Below are positions 34,517 to 48,699 of a stretch of DNA of 64,000 nt, piece after piece. The stretch is taken from positions 31,481 through 95,480 of the forward strand of contig NW_025422580.1 in NCBI RefSeq assembly GCF_904849725.1. The letters are read 5' to 3'. A program made the translations under genes and the position numbers. The notes beneath the pieces were generated by a model that saw nothing but the letters and a program-made list of their open reading frames with translations, made no database searches and was not told where the DNA came from. Origin of the DNA: Hordeum vulgare subsp. vulgare (lineage: Eukaryota; Streptophyta; Magnoliopsida; Poales; Poaceae). The stretch's first letter is position 1, and the number at the start of each line of letters is the position of its first letter.

Positions 34517-37500
34517 TTATGTCTCATAAAAATTGTTTGTTACGTCAGAATCTGAAGAAACTAATTCTGTATGGAGAAACAAAAAATCTCTCATTTCCGA
34601 CGCGAATAGATTTTTTTTTTTTATTTCGAAATAAAGGTTCTTGTCTTGTGGGGAACGATGCACAAATTTTTGGAATCCGGTACCAACAGGTATAATCCCC
34701 CCCAGAACTACGTTTTCTTTCAAGCCTTTCAACCAATCAATGCGACCTCGTAGGGCAGCTTTTGCTAAAACTCGAGCAGTTTCTTGAAAACTTGCTTCAG
34801 ATATGAAACTTTGGGTATTCAGGGAAGCCCTTGTTATTCCCAATAAGATTGCCCGATAATAGATCGATTCATCCAAAGCTCGCCCTGCTCGTTCCGCTCG
34901 CAATAGTCCGATTAATTCCCCAGGCGAAAAAACATTAGACATTCCATCTTCGGAAACCCGCACTTTTGATGTTACTTGGCGTATAATAATCTCTATATGT
35001 CTATTATGGATCTGTACCCCTTGGGATCGATAAACCTTTTGGATTTTATTAACCAAAGAAATACGACTTTGGGCTATGGTTAGCTCAGCTCCAATCAAGA
35101 ATCCCCAAGGGACCCCAAGAATTCTTGGTATACGCTCATTCCAATCCTCAATTCTCCTTTCGAGATTGGGGGATAATGAATCAATTGAACGCGCTTCAAA
35201 GATTTGTTCCACTTTTGGAAGACCTTGCGTTATGTCACTAGATCTCGATTTTTCATATATAAACGTAACTAACCTATCTCCCTTGTAAAGGATTTCTCCA
35301 TAATGACCATTAACAGTTGCTCCTGTAGTGGCCAAATAAGGTTTAGCTGCTCTTATAACAAAGGAATCCATATTTACACTGAAAATTTGACCAGATTTTT
35401 TTATGTGCGATTTAAATAGACATACATTTTCACAAATAAATTGTCCAAGGTGAATTATTGCCAATGTCTCTTCCCAAGAATCATGATGGACAAAGTGACA
35501 ATTCAAAAGGAATGGATCCAACATTATGTTACTATCGAAATTGGAAATCCTTTTATTTTCATCTATTAAAGAGTATTTAAGTTCTTGAAGTACTTGGAAG
35601 GTTTGTTTCAAATTGTCAACGAACAAATATTTTTTTAGCAGGATTTTATTATGCGTTAGTAAATAGTAAGATGAAGAAAAATGCGATATACTAGCTACAA
35701 TAGCCCCTAAGGGCCCAAAAATTTCTAGAATAGGAATTCTAGGATTCCATTCTTTTATCGCATTGGGATGTTTTGAATTCTTGAATAAACCAATTCGAGA
35801 ACAGTTGGATGCCGACAAAATCATCAAAGATTGGTATTCTTTATTTCGATTCAACAAAGTGCCAATAGCTTCTTGATGTTGGCTAAGTGATTCAATCTTC
35901 GCCTTGGAATAAAAAGAATTGCTATTGGCGCGATCTAACCTATTATGGGGAGTCGGTCCTCCACTTGTCCTATCATACCTTTTTCGTGTATACGAAATAG
36001 TGGACTTGACTAACTCAATTCTTAGGAAATCGCGAATAAGATCATTTGCTCTTACCTCAACAAGGGAAGCACCAGCCTTTTCTTTTTCTTCTTGTTCCCA
36101 ATTCACTACTAAGCAAGTTCTAACAAATTGACTATTTGTGTGATAAATTCTTTGAGTTAACTTGCTATTTTCATGATAAATAAAATTGACAAGTCGAATT
36201 TGGAGATTATTTTCTTCTTGCAAGAGATCCTGCGGGAAAAGTGTTGCTAAATTTCTTCCTTCGTCCATTTCATATGCCACTGTAGGGCGAACGGAAACAA
36301 AATACTTTTCCTTGCTCTTGAGAATTTTTTTCCGTTGAACATAGACCCAATTTTTCTTTTTTTTTGATTCCTTAGAATCTTTTTTTTGTCTTTCTGGCGG
36401 TATCAAACACCCACCTAATATCTTATCTGCCTCTTCAGGAAAATGAATATCTCCGGAAAATATTTTGAGTTCCGTATGGCTTTTTTTTCTCTTCACTCGG
36501 ACCAGTCCGCCTAGTCCACTTCTTGTATTTTTTGTGAGTTGTGTATCCACTCCAATAATACTATTGTCAAGTATCTTTAGGGATGAAGATCTCGGCAAGA
36601 TATGAAGTTCTTGAAGAATGAAAAAAAACCGATCTACTTCTTTTTGGTATTTTAGACTAAATTCTTTTGTTCCTCGATGCTCAATCAAACCCTCTTTTTT
36701 TAAGATGGAATCTTCCTCTGGGCTCTCGTATTCGTCCTCTGAGTCTTCTTCTGAGTCTTCCTCTAAAGTACCATATTTTTCCTCGCCGCTTTCCCCGGGG
36801 CTGCCATATTCGTCTTCTGAGTCTTCTTCTAAAGTTCCATATTCGTCCTCTTGGGTCCTATATTTGCTCTCTGGGTTCCCATATTCCTCTTCTGAGTCTT
36901 TCTCTAAAGTCCTATATTCGTTCTCTGGGTTCCCATATTTGTTTTCTGGGCTCCCATATTCGTTTTCTAGGGTTTCATATTCGTATTCGTCTTCTAGGAT
37001 TCCATATTTAGATTCTTCTAGGGTTTCATATTCGTCCTCTCGGGTCCTGTATTCGTGTTCTAGGGTCTCATATTCCTCTTCTGAGTCTTCCGCTCGAGTC
37101 CTATATTCTTCTTCTAGGGTCCTATATCTAAATTTAACAATTCCTGAACCCTTTTTATCTTTTCTGTATCGGGGATCGTCAAAATAAGCAAAAATAGTAT
37201 TTCTACGTAAAACACCCATAAAGGGGATTTCAATCGAAATCCCAAAACAGGATATTAGTTCTTTCTCTTGTTCTTGATGATATTGTAATGGAATGACGAA
37301 CCTATTTCTTCGCTTTTTCGCCAACAAATCTGAATTATCTTGAAAAATAGAAGGATAGATCAAATTCCAATGGCCATTGGACATGATTCGATCCGACGTT
37401 GAATAATCAAGAATTTCCCTATCTTTTTTACCATAAGTATTCATTTGATCTTGATCCTTGTGGAGTGAAAAAGACGCTATACTGGATCTGCACATACTTA

Positions 37501-38950
37501 CGGATAATATCCATAAATGGCTTGTTTTTGGTAATCGACGAAGATTACCATATTGATATTCGGGCGCATGGTAAACATCAGTACTCCAGTGCATTTCGCC
37601 GTCTGATTCAGAATAAATATGCTTTTGTACCCTTTCTTTAAAATGTAAAGTGGACGTTCCGGCACGAATCTCCGCAATTACTTGTTCAGATTTTACATAT
37701 TGATCATTTTGCACTAGAATCAAGCTTTTTGAGGGAATATTCACACTATATAGAATATCTTGACTCTGAATAGTTACATGCAAGTCTATATAACATAGAA
37801 AAGCAGGCTGTCCATGACGGGTACGTGTGGGGTGAACCAAATTCTCATTGAATTGGATTTTTCCATTCGAAGGGGATCGTACAAGGTCGGCAGTACCCCC
37901 TGTGAATACTCCGCCAGTATGAAAAGTTCTTAATGTTAGTTGAGTCCCTGGCTCCCCAATTGATTGACCCGCAATAATACCTACGGCTTCTCCCAATTCC
38001 ACCAGATCACTATGAGTAGGACTCCGGCCATAGCATAATTGACAGATCCAAGAAGTGCTTCGGCAAGTAAAGGGGGTTCTAATATATATTGGTTGTGCTC
38101 GAAATGGTTGTGCTCGAAAGGCAGTTATGAATCGATTGACTAATCCAATTCCAATATCTTGATTTCGCGCGGCAATGCATCGTGAACCGATATATATATC
38201 GTCTGCTAATACACGACCAATTAGTGTTTGGACAAAAAGTTTTTCCGTCATCCCATTTTGAGGACTTACAGAAATACCTCGGATAGTACCACAATCTCTT
38301 CTACGCACAATAATATGTTGAACTACTTCAACAAGTCTACGTGTAAGATATCCAGCATCTGCTGTTCGTACAGCAGTATCTACAACCCCTTTGCGGGCTC
38401 CATAGCAGGAAATTATATATTCTGTCAAAGAAAGTCCCTCGCGTAAATTGCTTTGAATAGGTAAATCAATCATTTGTCCTTGAGGGTCCGACATTAATCC
38501 TCTCATACCTACTAATTGGTGTACTTGAGATGCATTTCCTCTGGCTCCTGAAAAAGACATTAGATAGACTGGATTAGAAGGATCCGTTATCCGAAAATTT
38601 GAATTCATTTCTTGTTTCAAATATTCACTTGTCGCATACCATATCTCAACAGATTGGCGTAATTTTTCTACCGCGTGTACAGCCCCATAATAATAGTGTT
38701 TCTCCAAAAGAAAACTCTGTTGTTCCGCGTCTTGGACTAACCATCCCTTAGAGGGTATTGTTAAAAGATCCTCGATTCCTAACGAAATCGATGTAGTAGT
38801 GGCTTGATAGAAGCCCAGAGTCTTTAGTTGATCCAGTATATGGGATGTATATCCCATTCCAAAATGATCTATTAATCTGCTAATAAGTCGTTTCATACCA
38901 GTTCCGTCTATCTCTTTATTATGAAAGACCAGATTGGCCCGTTCCGCCAT
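34517..38950 (-). CDS. rpoC2: Plastid RNA polymerase beta'' subunit (RpoC2)
   Basis: 1477-codon C-terminal half of the beta' homologue in the bacterial-type plastid RNA polymerase. I start at [12 protein letters not shown], the first ATG; a 20-codon upstream extension begins at TTG and is made by a tandem repeat. The conserved trigger-loop side contains [27 protein letters not shown]. Around residues 600-750 there is a long acidic insertion made of EYRTLE/EYGSPE-like repeats (about 36710-37130), known only in grasses. Near residue 507 the sequence jumps from DQMNTY to GKKDRE, lacking about 29 residues that I recall from other grasses. The rest reads without break. Confidence 0.97.
36710..37130 (-). 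repeat. Acidic repeat insertion within rpoC2
   Basis: An imperfect 21-base repeat (seven residues, [21 protein letters not shown] and similar) is repeated about twenty times. It stays in frame and is rich in Glu, Tyr, Ser and Asp. Grass rpoC2 genes carry such an insertion of variable length; its role is not known. Confidence 0.9.
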
Positions 38951-38970
38951 ACATAAGTACCCCCTTTTCG

Positions 38971-39012
38971 GCTGAGTAGGATTCGACAATTGCTGAGTAG
39001 GATTCGACAATG
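38971..39012. repeat. Two tandem ~20-bp copies before rpoC2
   Basis: The plus strand shows GCTGAGTAGGATTCGACAAT twice in a row, 20-60 bases upstream of the rpoC2 ATG. It creates an open frame upstream of rpoC2 that lacks its own ATG. Confidence 0.8.
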
Positions 39013-39159
39013 GGCCTGAGTCAGTGATTCGAAAATTTAATTAACTTAATTGCCTCAATCTCAATCTGGATTCGCGTGGCAAATAATGATGATACTAGGG
39101 AAATCGGAATGCCCCCCGAAAGCAAAGGGGAGGGGCATCGCCGAATCTAACTTTCTTGT

Positions 39160-41208
39160 TTAGGTAGTGTATGAATAGGCCTGACTAAATCCTTGTACGG
39201 CTTCCTCTATTTCTCTATAAAAAGAAATATGACCAAGAGTGGTTCGAATGTATATCGAACGAATTTCTTTTTTTCTATTTCCCATTATTAGATAGTGAGC
39301 ATAAATCTCATGATAAGTCCCCAAAGATTCATATTGAATTTCAATCGGAACTTCTCTTGACCCAATGACGCGTTGATCCAGGTTCCATCGTAGCCACAAG
39401 GGACTATCTAAACTGATTAGTTTTTGTCTATAAGCTCCCAGTGCATCATAAGAACTAGAAAAATGGGGTTCTTTATCTTTCCTATACTTAGAATTATTAT
39501 TATTGTAATTGACTTTTAAATTTGGATAGTTTCTGAAACTATTATATCTATTTGCACAAATACCTCGACGCTTTCCAATTGTTAATACATAAAGCCCGAT
39601 AAGCATGTCTTGGGTTGGTACGCAAATAGGATCCCCAATAGCAGGAGATAAGAGATTCATATGAGAAAACATAAGTAAACGGGCTTCCGCCTGAGCTTCC
39701 AAGGATAAAGGTAGATGAACAGCCATTTGATCTCCATCAAAGTCTGCATTGAAACCCTTACACACTAATGGGTGTAAAGAAATAGTACGCCCCTCTACTA
39801 AAGTGGGTTGAAAGGCCTGTATGCCTAATCTATGCAGAGTAGGTGCTCTATTTAACAGTACAGGATGTCCCCGCATAACTTCTTGAAGTATTTCCCATAC
39901 AATGGGTTCCTTTTCCCAAATTTTCCTTTTAGCAATCCTGACATTAGAAGTGGCGCGTTTCGTGATTAAATCGCGAATTACAAATAGCTGAAAAAGCTTT
40001 ATTGCTATCTCTAGAGGTAATCCACATTGATGTAATGAAAGCGAAGGACCCACAACAATGACAGAACGCCCCGAGTAATCGACCCGTTTCCCAAGCAGAG
40101 TCTCGCGAAACCTTCCCTCTTTACCTTCAATTACATCTGAAAGTGATTTGTATACTTTATTGTGACCATCCCTCGTCGGTTGCCCGCGGGACCCACTATC
40201 AAGAAGTGTATCCACGGCTTCTTGTACCAATTTTTCCTGGCACATTACTAAATCTGCTGGCGCTAATTCACTTCTTTTTAATAGATAGGCAAGATTGTTG
40301 TTCCGACGGATAACTCTCTTATAAAGTTCATTAATGTCTGAAGTCACTACTTTATCTCCAGACCTATAAACAATAGGTCTCAATTCGGGAGGAAGAACCG
40401 GTAATAAGCACAAAACCATCCATTCTGGTTCTACATTTGTTTGAATAAAATGTTTCGCCAATTGCATGCGTCTAATCAAAAAAACTTTTCTTATTCGTCT
40501 TTTTCTATCTTCCCACTCATCTCCACTATACCCCTCGTCTTCTAATTCCTTCCATTCGACCAAAGAATTCTCTATAATAATTCGCAAATCCAAATCTGCT
40601 AATTGTTCTCTAATAGCACCTGCTCCTGTCGCAATTTCCCGATTTCGAAATGTTGCAAAGCCTGGGGTAGAAAAAAAGGGAGAAATGCTGTGGTTACAGG
40701 ATGCAATTTCCTCTTCGAATAAACCTCGTAATCGTAAAAAAGTGGGTTTTTTAGTGCTGGGCCTAGCAAAAGAGAAATCGCCGTATACTAGGCCCTCCAA
40801 CTTCTTAAGAGGTTTATCTAAAAGATTCGCGATATAACTAGGAAGACCTTTCAAATACCACACATGAGTCACGGGACATGCGAGTTTGATGTATCCCATT
40901 TGATATCTTCGTATCCGAGAATCCACAAATTCTACCCCGCATTTTTGGCAAAATCTTTCGTCTTCGTTTTCAGCTCCGCTCGCTCGAGAATTGCCACAAC
41001 CGCAAATCCCGCTTTTTATGGGTCCAAAGATTCTTTCGCAAAACAATCCATCTTTTTCTGGTTTATCGGTTTTATAATGAAAAGTAGAGGGCCTTGTGAC
41101 TTCGCCAACGGCTTCTCCATTAGGTAGGTTTTTGTTAGCCCAAGCCTTTATTTGTTGAGGGGAAACGAGTCCAATTTGAAGTTGTTGATGTTTATATTGG
41201 TCAATCAT
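39160..41208 (-). CDS. rpoC1: Plastid RNA polymerase beta' subunit (RpoC1)
   Basis: 682-codon N-terminal half of beta'. It starts [13 protein letters not shown] and is a single continuous frame: the intron found in most land plants is missing, a grass trait. Zinc-binding cysteines are at 69, 71, 87 and 90 (GICGCGN, RFCQKCG). The catalytic magnesium loop NADFDGDQM is at 487-495. It starts 37 bases after rpoB ends and is followed by rpoC2 in the rpoB-rpoC1-rpoC2 operon. Confidence 0.98.
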   Translation of the reverse strand: MIDQYKHQQLQIGLVSPQQIKAWANKNLPNGEAVGEVTRPSTFHYKTDKPEKDGLFCERIFGPIKSGICGCGNSRASGAENEDERFCQKCGVEFVDSRIRRYQMGYIKLACPVTHVWYLKGLPSYIANLLDKPLKKLEGLVYGDFSFARPSTKKPTFLRLRGLFEEEIASCNHSISPFFSTPGFATFRNREIATGAGAIREQLADLDLRIIIENSLVEWKELEDEGYSGDEWEDRKRRIRKVFLIRRMQLAKHFIQTNVEPEWMVLCLLPVLPPELRPIVYRSGDKVVTSDINELYKRVIRRNNNLAYLLKRSELAPADLVMCQEKLVQEAVDTLLDSGSRGQPTRDGHNKVYKSLSDVIEGKEGRFRETLLGKRVDYSGRSVIVVGPSLSLHQCGLPLEIAIKLFQLFVIRDLITKRATSNVRIAKRKIWEKEPIVWEILQEVMRGHPVLLNRAPTLHRLGIQAFQPTLVEGRTISLHPLVCKGFNADFDGDQMAVHLPLSLEAQAEARLLMFSHMNLLSPAIGDPICVPTQDMLIGLYVLTIGKRRGICANRYNSFRNYPNLKVNYNNNNSKYRKDKEPHFSSSYDALGAYRQKLISLDSPLWLRWNLDQRVIGSREVPIEIQYESLGTYHEIYAHYLIMGNRKKEIRSIYIRTTLGHISFYREIEEAVQGFSQAYSYTT

Positions 41209-41245
41209 AAAATAGAAATAAGAAAAGAATTTATATTTATTCCGA

Positions 41246-44200
41246 TCAAACTTCCTCCCTATTAACCTGGAAGTTCTTTTCAGATACAAGGAAATGATTC
41301 AGTTCTAGAGCCAAAGATCGTAGTTCTCGAACGAGCACTCGAAAAGATTCTGGAGGATCCTCATGATTAGGTATTCTTTTTCCCCAGATCGTAGCATTAA
41401 GTATTTCTTGGCGAGCTATAAGATGGTCAGATTTATAAGTAAGTATCTCTTGTAAAATATGAGCAACACCAAATCCTTCTAAAGCCCAAACTTCCATTTC
41501 TCCTACTCGTTGTCCCCCTTGCTTGGCTCTTCCTCTAACCGGTTGTTGTGTAACAAGTGAGTAGGGCCCAGTAGAACGCCCATGAATTTTCTCATCAACT
41601 TGATGAATTAATTTTAAGATATAGGACTTCCCTATTAGAACAGGTTGCTCAAAGGGGTCGCCTGTTCTTCCATCAAATATTCTGCTTTTTCCCGGGTACT
41701 CGGGTTCAAATACCCATGGATTTTTTGTTTCTTTACTGGCTTCATATAATTCTGAAAACACAAGTTTTCTTGAAGCCTCTTGCTCATATCTCTCATCAAA
41801 GGGTGCTATTCTATAATGTTTCTTTAGCAGATCCCCCGCTAATCCGAGCGAGCTTTCAAATATTTGTCCCACATTCATTCGGGAGGGTACTCCTAAGGGA
41901 TTGAAGACCATATCAACGGGTGTTCCATCTTGCAAATAGGGCATATCTTGCCTAGGCAAAATTTTGGAAATGATCCCTTTATTCCCATGTCTTCCGGCTA
42001 CTTTATCCCCAACTTTGATTTCACGTTTCTGTAAAATATATACACGAACCATTATGTCGAGGGGGTCCCTTTGGATCCATTTCACATCGATAACGCGCCC
42101 TCTTCCACCTATAGGTAATTTCAGAGAAGTTTCTTTTGAAGTGGAAACCTCAAGGCCGAATATGGCCCGTAATAATCCAGCTTCTGCGATATATGATGAT
42201 TCGCTCGCTATCTGAGGCGTTAATTTACCTACTAAAATATCACCAGTTTCTACCCAGGATCCCAACCTAACAACTCCATTTTTGTCCAAATTGCGGAGTA
42301 AATGTTCTTCTAGATGTGGTATTTCTTTAGTGATTTTTTCAGCGGAGCCCTGGCTTGTCGTATCCGTCTGAATTTCATATTTCCGGATGTGAAAAGAGGT
42401 ATAAATATCCTCATATACCAAACGTTCGCTAATTAGTACTGCGTCTTCAAAATTGTAACCTTCCCATGGCATATAAGCTACTAATACGTTTTTTCCTAAA
42501 GCAAGTTCCCCCCCAACTGTAGCAGCTCCTTCTGCTAAAATTTGTCCTTTTTTAATGGATTTACCCCGTGGAACCCGAGGTTTTTGGTGCATACAAGTAT
42601 TTTTGTTAGAGCGACGGTGGTTAACTAAAGGAATACTTATAGTCTTCCCACTACTTGATAAAAGTATCTTATGACTATCAGTAGAAATGATCTTTCCCTC
42701 GCGTTCGGCTATAACGGAAACCCTCGAATCTAGAGCTGTTTGGCGTTCCAATCCAGTTCCAACAATGCATTTCTCGGACCGAGAAAGTGGAACTGCTTGG
42801 CGCTGCATATTAGAACTCATTAAAGCCCGATTCGCATCATTGTGCTCAATAAAAGGAATGAGAGAACCCCCAATAGAAAAATATTGGAAAGGAAAAATAC
42901 TTCTAACATGAATCTGTTCCCATGCAATAGTCAAGAATTCTTGGCGGTATCTAGCTGGAACAACCTGTTCTTCCTGAATACCTTGATTCAAGGACAAAGA
43001 ATTTCCTGCTGCTATCATATAATACTCATCTCTATTTGGTGATAGATAAACCACCTGTCTCTCTTTTTTTTCTTTTGCTTTCTCAGCAGATATTTCATAA
43101 AACGGACTCTCTATAGATCCCCACAAGTGATCAATTCTCGCATGAATTGCTAAGGATCCAGTAAGTCCAACATTGATTCCTTCAGACGTGTCAATTGGAC
43201 AAATACGCCCATAGTGACTCGGATGAATATCTCGGCTCCGAAAACTTGCGGTTCTCCCCGTCAACCCTCCAGGACCTAAACAACTCACTTTTCGCCCATG
43301 AACAGTTTGTGTCAATGGATTCGTTTGATCAAAAACTTGAGATAATGGGTATGTGCCAAAAAAGGTCTCATAAGTAGTTATTAATAAAATTGAAGTTGAA
43401 GTTGGAGTTACCAAAGTTTGGGGAGTCGGTTTCGATTGACGTATGAATACTCTACGAATAGTTTTTTGAACTGCATGTTGTAAACGACCAAGAGCCAATC
43501 CGAATTGATCTTGTAACAGATCCGCAACCGAACGAATACGTTTATTTTTCAAGTGATTCATATCGTCATCGTCAAGTATACCCGTTCCAAATTTCATTCC
43601 AATCAAATGATCCGTAGCGGCCAATACATCTCGTGGTAACAAGAATGTATTGTTCTGAGGTATATCAAGATTAAGTCTCCGATTCATATTTCGTCGACCA
43701 ATCCTTCCTAATTCACATTTTTGTTGAAAAAATTTCTTTTGTAATTCCTCGCATAAGGACTCCGAAAATACCAGGTCCCCACCTACACAAGCAAATTGTT
43801 GATAAAACTCCAAAATAGCTTTTTCTTTTGACTCAATCCTCTTCTTCTCCTTAGCATTCGGGAAAGACAAGAAAATTTCAGGGTAGGAAACATTATCTAG
43901 AATTTCTCTTAGATTCGAACCCATAGCTGATGATAGAACTAGAATAGATATCTTTTGTTTTCTACTCACGCGAGCCCATATCCTTTCTTTTTTATCAATT
44001 GCTAATTCCGATCTCCCTCCCCAATCTGATATTATAGTCCCGGTGTAGATAGAAATTCCCTTATGATCTAATTCCGAGCGGTAGTAAATACCAGGACTTA
44101 GCAATATTTGATTGATCACAATTCGGTATATTCCATTTATAATAAAGGTTCCTAAGGAATTCATTATAGGAATGTTTCCGATAGAAATGGTTTGCTTTTG

Positions 44201-44476
44201 CACATCGAAACCAAAAATTAATCTCGCAGATACATATAATTCGGAAGAATAGGTGAGTGATTCATACACAGCATCTCTTTCTTTTATCGAGGGTTCTAGC
44301 AATTGATATCCTTTCGCAAATAATTGAAATGCAATTTCGTGATCTGGATCTTTAATTGTTGGAAACTTGTCAAGTTCTTCTGCCAAGGCTTGATTAATGA
44401 ACCTAAAAAATCCCTCGAATTGGATCTGACTAAATCCGGGTATTGTGGACATTCCCTCGTTTCCATTCCGGAGCAT
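41246..44476 (-). CDS. rpoB: Plastid RNA polymerase beta subunit (RpoB)
   Basis: 1076-codon beta subunit of the bacterial-type plastid polymerase (PEP). I start at [14 protein letters not shown]; upstream in-frame codons are not conserved. Conserved blocks include [20 protein letters not shown] and [19 protein letters not shown] in the C-terminal half. Codons 156 (TCG), 182 (TCA), 187 (TCG) and 206 (CCG) are the four positions edited to Leu in maize. It heads the rpo operon and is normally transcribed by the phage-type nuclear-encoded polymerase. Confidence 0.98.
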   Translation of the reverse strand: MLRNGNEGMSTIPGFSQIQFEGFFRFINQALAEELDKFPTIKDPDHEIAFQLFAKGYQLLEPSIKERDAVYESLTYSSELYVSARLIFGFDVQKQTISIGNIPIMNSLGTFIINGIYRIVINQILLSPGIYYRSELDHKGISIYTGTIISDWGGRSELAIDKKERIWARVSRKQKISILVLSSAMGSNLREILDNVSYPEIFLSFPNAKEKKRIESKEKAILEFYQQFACVGGDLVFSESLCEELQKKFFQQKCELGRIGRRNMNRRLNLDIPQNNTFLLPRDVLAATDHLIGMKFGTGILDDDDMNHLKNKRIRSVADLLQDQFGLALGRLQHAVQKTIRRVFIRQSKPTPQTLVTPTSTSILLITTYETFFGTYPLSQVFDQTNPLTQTVHGRKVSCLGPGGLTGRTASFRSRDIHPSHYGRICPIDTSEGINVGLTGSLAIHARIDHLWGSIESPFYEISAEKAKEKKERQVVYLSPNRDEYYMIAAGNSLSLNQGIQEEQVVPARYRQEFLTIAWEQIHVRSIFPFQYFSIGGSLIPFIEHNDANRALMSSNMQRQAVPLSRSEKCIVGTGLERQTALDSRVSVIAEREGKIISTDSHKILLSSSGKTISIPLVNHRRSNKNTCMHQKPRVPRGKSIKKGQILAEGAATVGGELALGKNVLVAYMPWEGYNFEDAVLISERLVYEDIYTSFHIRKYEIQTDTTSQGSAEKITKEIPHLEEHLLRNLDKNGVVRLGSWVETGDILVGKLTPQIASESSYIAEAGLLRAIFGLEVSTSKETSLKLPIGGRGRVIDVKWIQRDPLDIMVRVYILQKREIKVGDKVAGRHGNKGIISKILPRQDMPYLQDGTPVDMVFNPLGVPSRMNVGQIFESSLGLAGDLLKKHYRIAPFDERYEQEASRKLVFSELYEASKETKNPWVFEPEYPGKSRIFDGRTGDPFEQPVLIGKSYILKLIHQVDEKIHGRSTGPYSLVTQQPVRGRAKQGGQRVGEMEVWALEGFGVAHILQEILTYKSDHLIARQEILNATIWGKRIPNHEDPPESFRVLVRELRSLALELNHFLVSEKNFQVNREEV

Positions 44477-45641
44477 CTTAATCTTAAGTTTCCTGTTTAT
44501 CAAAGAAAAATTCCATTATCAGCTCACTCTTCATCAATCCCTACGGATTGATCTAGCAATCATGGAATCTATATTCTGTTTACTGAATCACATGAAATTC
44601 TAGGGAACTCCACATACGTATTTCATATATGTATTTCATACATATGAATAGAGACCATTTCGACGAAAATTCTAGTTTACCAGGGGTACAAATGAAATGA
44701 AAATGAATTGCTAAAATATTCCTACAAAAAAAATTATGCCACTTATACTTTATAATATTCTAATCAGATTGAATGGCAAAGATTTCTCATTTTATCCCCT
44801 TTCTATGAATGTAATAAAGCCGTAATATAATACACTAGAAAGTTTTACTTTACTTCGATTTAGAATAGCGTGCTTACTTTAATTTCTAAAAATAATTTGA
44901 GGGTTCTTTTTTATTTCGGATCGGAGTAGTATAATTGCTAGAAAATTAAGTATTTCATTGTGGAATTCTAAAATAAAGTAAGTCCCTTTTTTAAGTACAT
45001 GCCAATCTAATTATCCACCTCTCCCCATATCCATGCTTTTCTTTTATCGTAATTTCACTTGGGTAGGCCAAGATAGTCAGGTTATACTCTAATATCAGAG
45101 CAAATTTCCTTTTTTTATTCAAGATATTTAATTTAATACTTTGAAAAATTAAAGCACGATTCCCCATAGAGATATGTACATAAAGGGGATCTTTGGATAA
45201 TAATGCTGCTCGGACCTAAAGTTCACCTATACACGGATTAAGCATAAAGCCATAATATTTTATTATGCCATTGAAATTGAAGGGGGGGAGATAATACCGA
45301 TTTAAGAGTAGTTCACTACTGCAATTCAAAAAAGAAAGAGAATTCTAGTTAATGGTTCCAATTTGTTCTGAATTTTGCAGCCTGTGACTAGAAATCCACT
45401 TTTCTTCTTTTTCATCTCAATAGAAAGAAATGGGAAGTTTTATTGTGTTAGCAATGTATGTTTTAAGATAGAATCTATCGAGGAGAATAATCGAAACTGG
45501 ATCAAAAAAAGCAGGAGTATCTTTTTTGAAAAAGATTGGAAAAAAGTAAGTTTAATTATATTCAAAATAAAAGAAAGGGGCTTTTCGTAAGAAAACGTGG
45601 ATGAATACTTGCTGTTTTCTAGATTTTCGATCGGATTTTTT
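44477..45641. other. trnC-rpoB spacer
   Basis: 1165 AT-rich bases between divergent rpoB and trnC. No gene is recognised; open frames at 45375-45590 and 45440-45655 overlap each other and are low-complexity. It should hold the rpoB promoter for the phage-type polymerase, which I cannot locate. Confidence 0.7.
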
Positions 45642-45712
45642 GGCGGCATGGCCAAGCGGTAAGGCAGGGGACTGCAAATCCTTTATCCCCAGTTCAAATC
45701 TGGGTGCCGCCT
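45642..45712 (+). tRNA. trnC-GCA: tRNA-Cys (GCA)
   Basis: 71 bases with anticodon GCA in loop CTGCAAA and acceptor GGCGGCA/TGCCGCC. It lies upstream of petN as in other plants. Confidence 0.97.
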
Positions 45713-46526
<814 letters not shown>

Positions 46527-47242
46527 GGATACGATACTACTAATTGATTAAGTAATCAAATTGTTGTATCAATTCTTTTTTTAATTGATCGTTTTGCATT
46601 AATTATTTTGTCAAACGTTATTCTTTAATCTTTTTCTTTAGTTTTGTTTCACTCCTGTAAGAAACTCTTGTATTGTAAGAAAGAGCCATTATACCAATTA
46701 AGAATTTCTACTAGAAATGACTAATGGTTAAAAAAAGTTCTATACATAAGAAAATTAGACTTTCTTCCACGGAACTATTCACGGCATATCACACATTTTC
46801 CATTTGTTTTATACTCTTTCTTTATTCTTAGAATAATTTTTATTCTCTTTTGAAGCATCTCGCGGGATATTTAAGCATGAAAGATTCGCTGGTTTTTTCC
46901 TTTTACTTTTTACTATAGTCTATTCTTATATTATTTTTCTTTCCTTCCATGGATTCTTTGGTCAAGAATTGTCTTCGATTTTTTTATTTTGACCTGATTG
47001 AAATTAAGTGGATGCAATGAAAAAAGAAATTGAATTAGACTACTTAACTATTTCAATCTACTAATCTATTCTATGTAGATTCAAAGATAATATAATAGAA
47101 AGACTCTAAAGTGTCGTAGAAAAAACTATATGTAGTTCTTTCTACCACACTTTAAGATTCCAACCAGATCCTTTCATTTAAGACTTGGATTTTTTTTATT
47201 TAATCCCTTTTTCATTTCTTCAATGATTAATTGGAATTCCAC
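46527..47242. other. petN-psbM convergent spacer
   Basis: 716 AT-rich bases without a gene. A stem-loop at 47108-47153 lies 90 bases beyond psbM. Confidence 0.7.
47108..47153 (-). terminator. psbM 3' stem-loop
   Basis: Arms 47108-47122 (AAAGTGTCGTAGAAA) and 47139-47153 pair at 14 of 15 positions around a 16-base loop. It lies downstream of psbM on the minus strand and probably sets its RNA 3' end. Confidence 0.65.
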
Positions 47243-48124
<882 letters not shown>

Positions 48125-48198
48125 CGGGACTGACGGGGCTCGAACCCGCAGCTTCCGCCTTGACAGGGCGGTGCTCTGACCAATTGAACTACAATCCC
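48125..48198 (-). tRNA. trnD-GUC: tRNA-Asp (GUC)
   Basis: 74 bases with anticodon GUC in loop CTGTCAA and anticodon stem CCGCC/GGCGG. The acceptor GGGATTG/CAGTCCC contains one G-T pair. It is last of the trnE-trnY-trnD series. Confidence 0.97.
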
Positions 48199-48556
48199 CG
48201 CGGGGTGTATGGCATACCCATTCTTAAATAGAACCATAAGAAGATTCGATTCGTCTGTCGTACTCTAAGAAATAGACGAATCATATACTACATACCCACA
48301 TATTAATATTATATTATACGTGGGTATAGTGAGAGTGACATAACTAGTATGTCGTGATTTTTTATCACTAAAAATGGATAATAATCCACCCTTCAACAAG
48401 AAAAACTCTTTTGTTTGTAAGAAAGGAATGAGAGAGATATGGATTAGAAAAAAAAATCCCCTTTTTTATTTCTCTTTTATTTCTATAGATCAGACATTTT
48501 ATTTTATGGGAGAAAAACAAAAGGATTTAGTTCATATTCACGAAGCCCTAGATTTT
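48199..48556. other. trnD-trnY spacer
   Basis: 358 bases with two hairpins: ATTCGTCT/AGACGAAT near 48249-48282 and ATACCCAC/GTGGGTAT near 48292-48327. No gene is seen; the frame at 48374-48679 reads antisense through trnY and is rejected. Confidence 0.65.
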
Positions 48557-48638
48557 TGGGCCGAGCTGGATTTGAACCAGCGTAGACATTGTCAACGAAT
48601 TTACAGTCCGTCCCCATTAACCACTCGGGCATCGACCC
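48557..48638 (-). tRNA. trnY-GUA: tRNA-Tyr (GUA), variable arm shortened
   Basis: 82 bases with anticodon GUA in loop CTGTAAA and acceptor GGGTCGA/CGGCCCA region. The usual plastid trnY has 84 bases; here the variable arm reads TTGACAATGTCTACG and lacks two bases after CAAT. The arm can still form partly. This is either a real small deletion or the same kind of sequence error seen in psbA and ycf4. Confidence 0.93.
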
Positions 48639-48699
48639 AGGAAGAATTTATTCTAGGGTTTTTGCTAATCTATGATTAACCTCCTTTCATAATACTCCC

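Noticed and set aside
36618..37187. Serine-rich open frame of 189 codons on the plus strand
   Set aside because: It is the antisense reading of the in-frame rpoC2 repeat; the repeat length keeps all frames open. No start signal or family.
38951..39010. N-terminal extension of RpoC2 by 20 residues
   Set aside because: It starts at TTG, is made of a tandem repeat and is not family-like; MAERANLVF at 38950 is the normal start.
44477..45641. Extra gene in the long rpoB-trnC spacer
   Set aside because: Only short low-complexity frames on both strands; the spacer is long in all grasses.
48374..48679. 101-codon frame covering trnY
   Set aside because: Reads antisense through trnY-GUA; no protein features.
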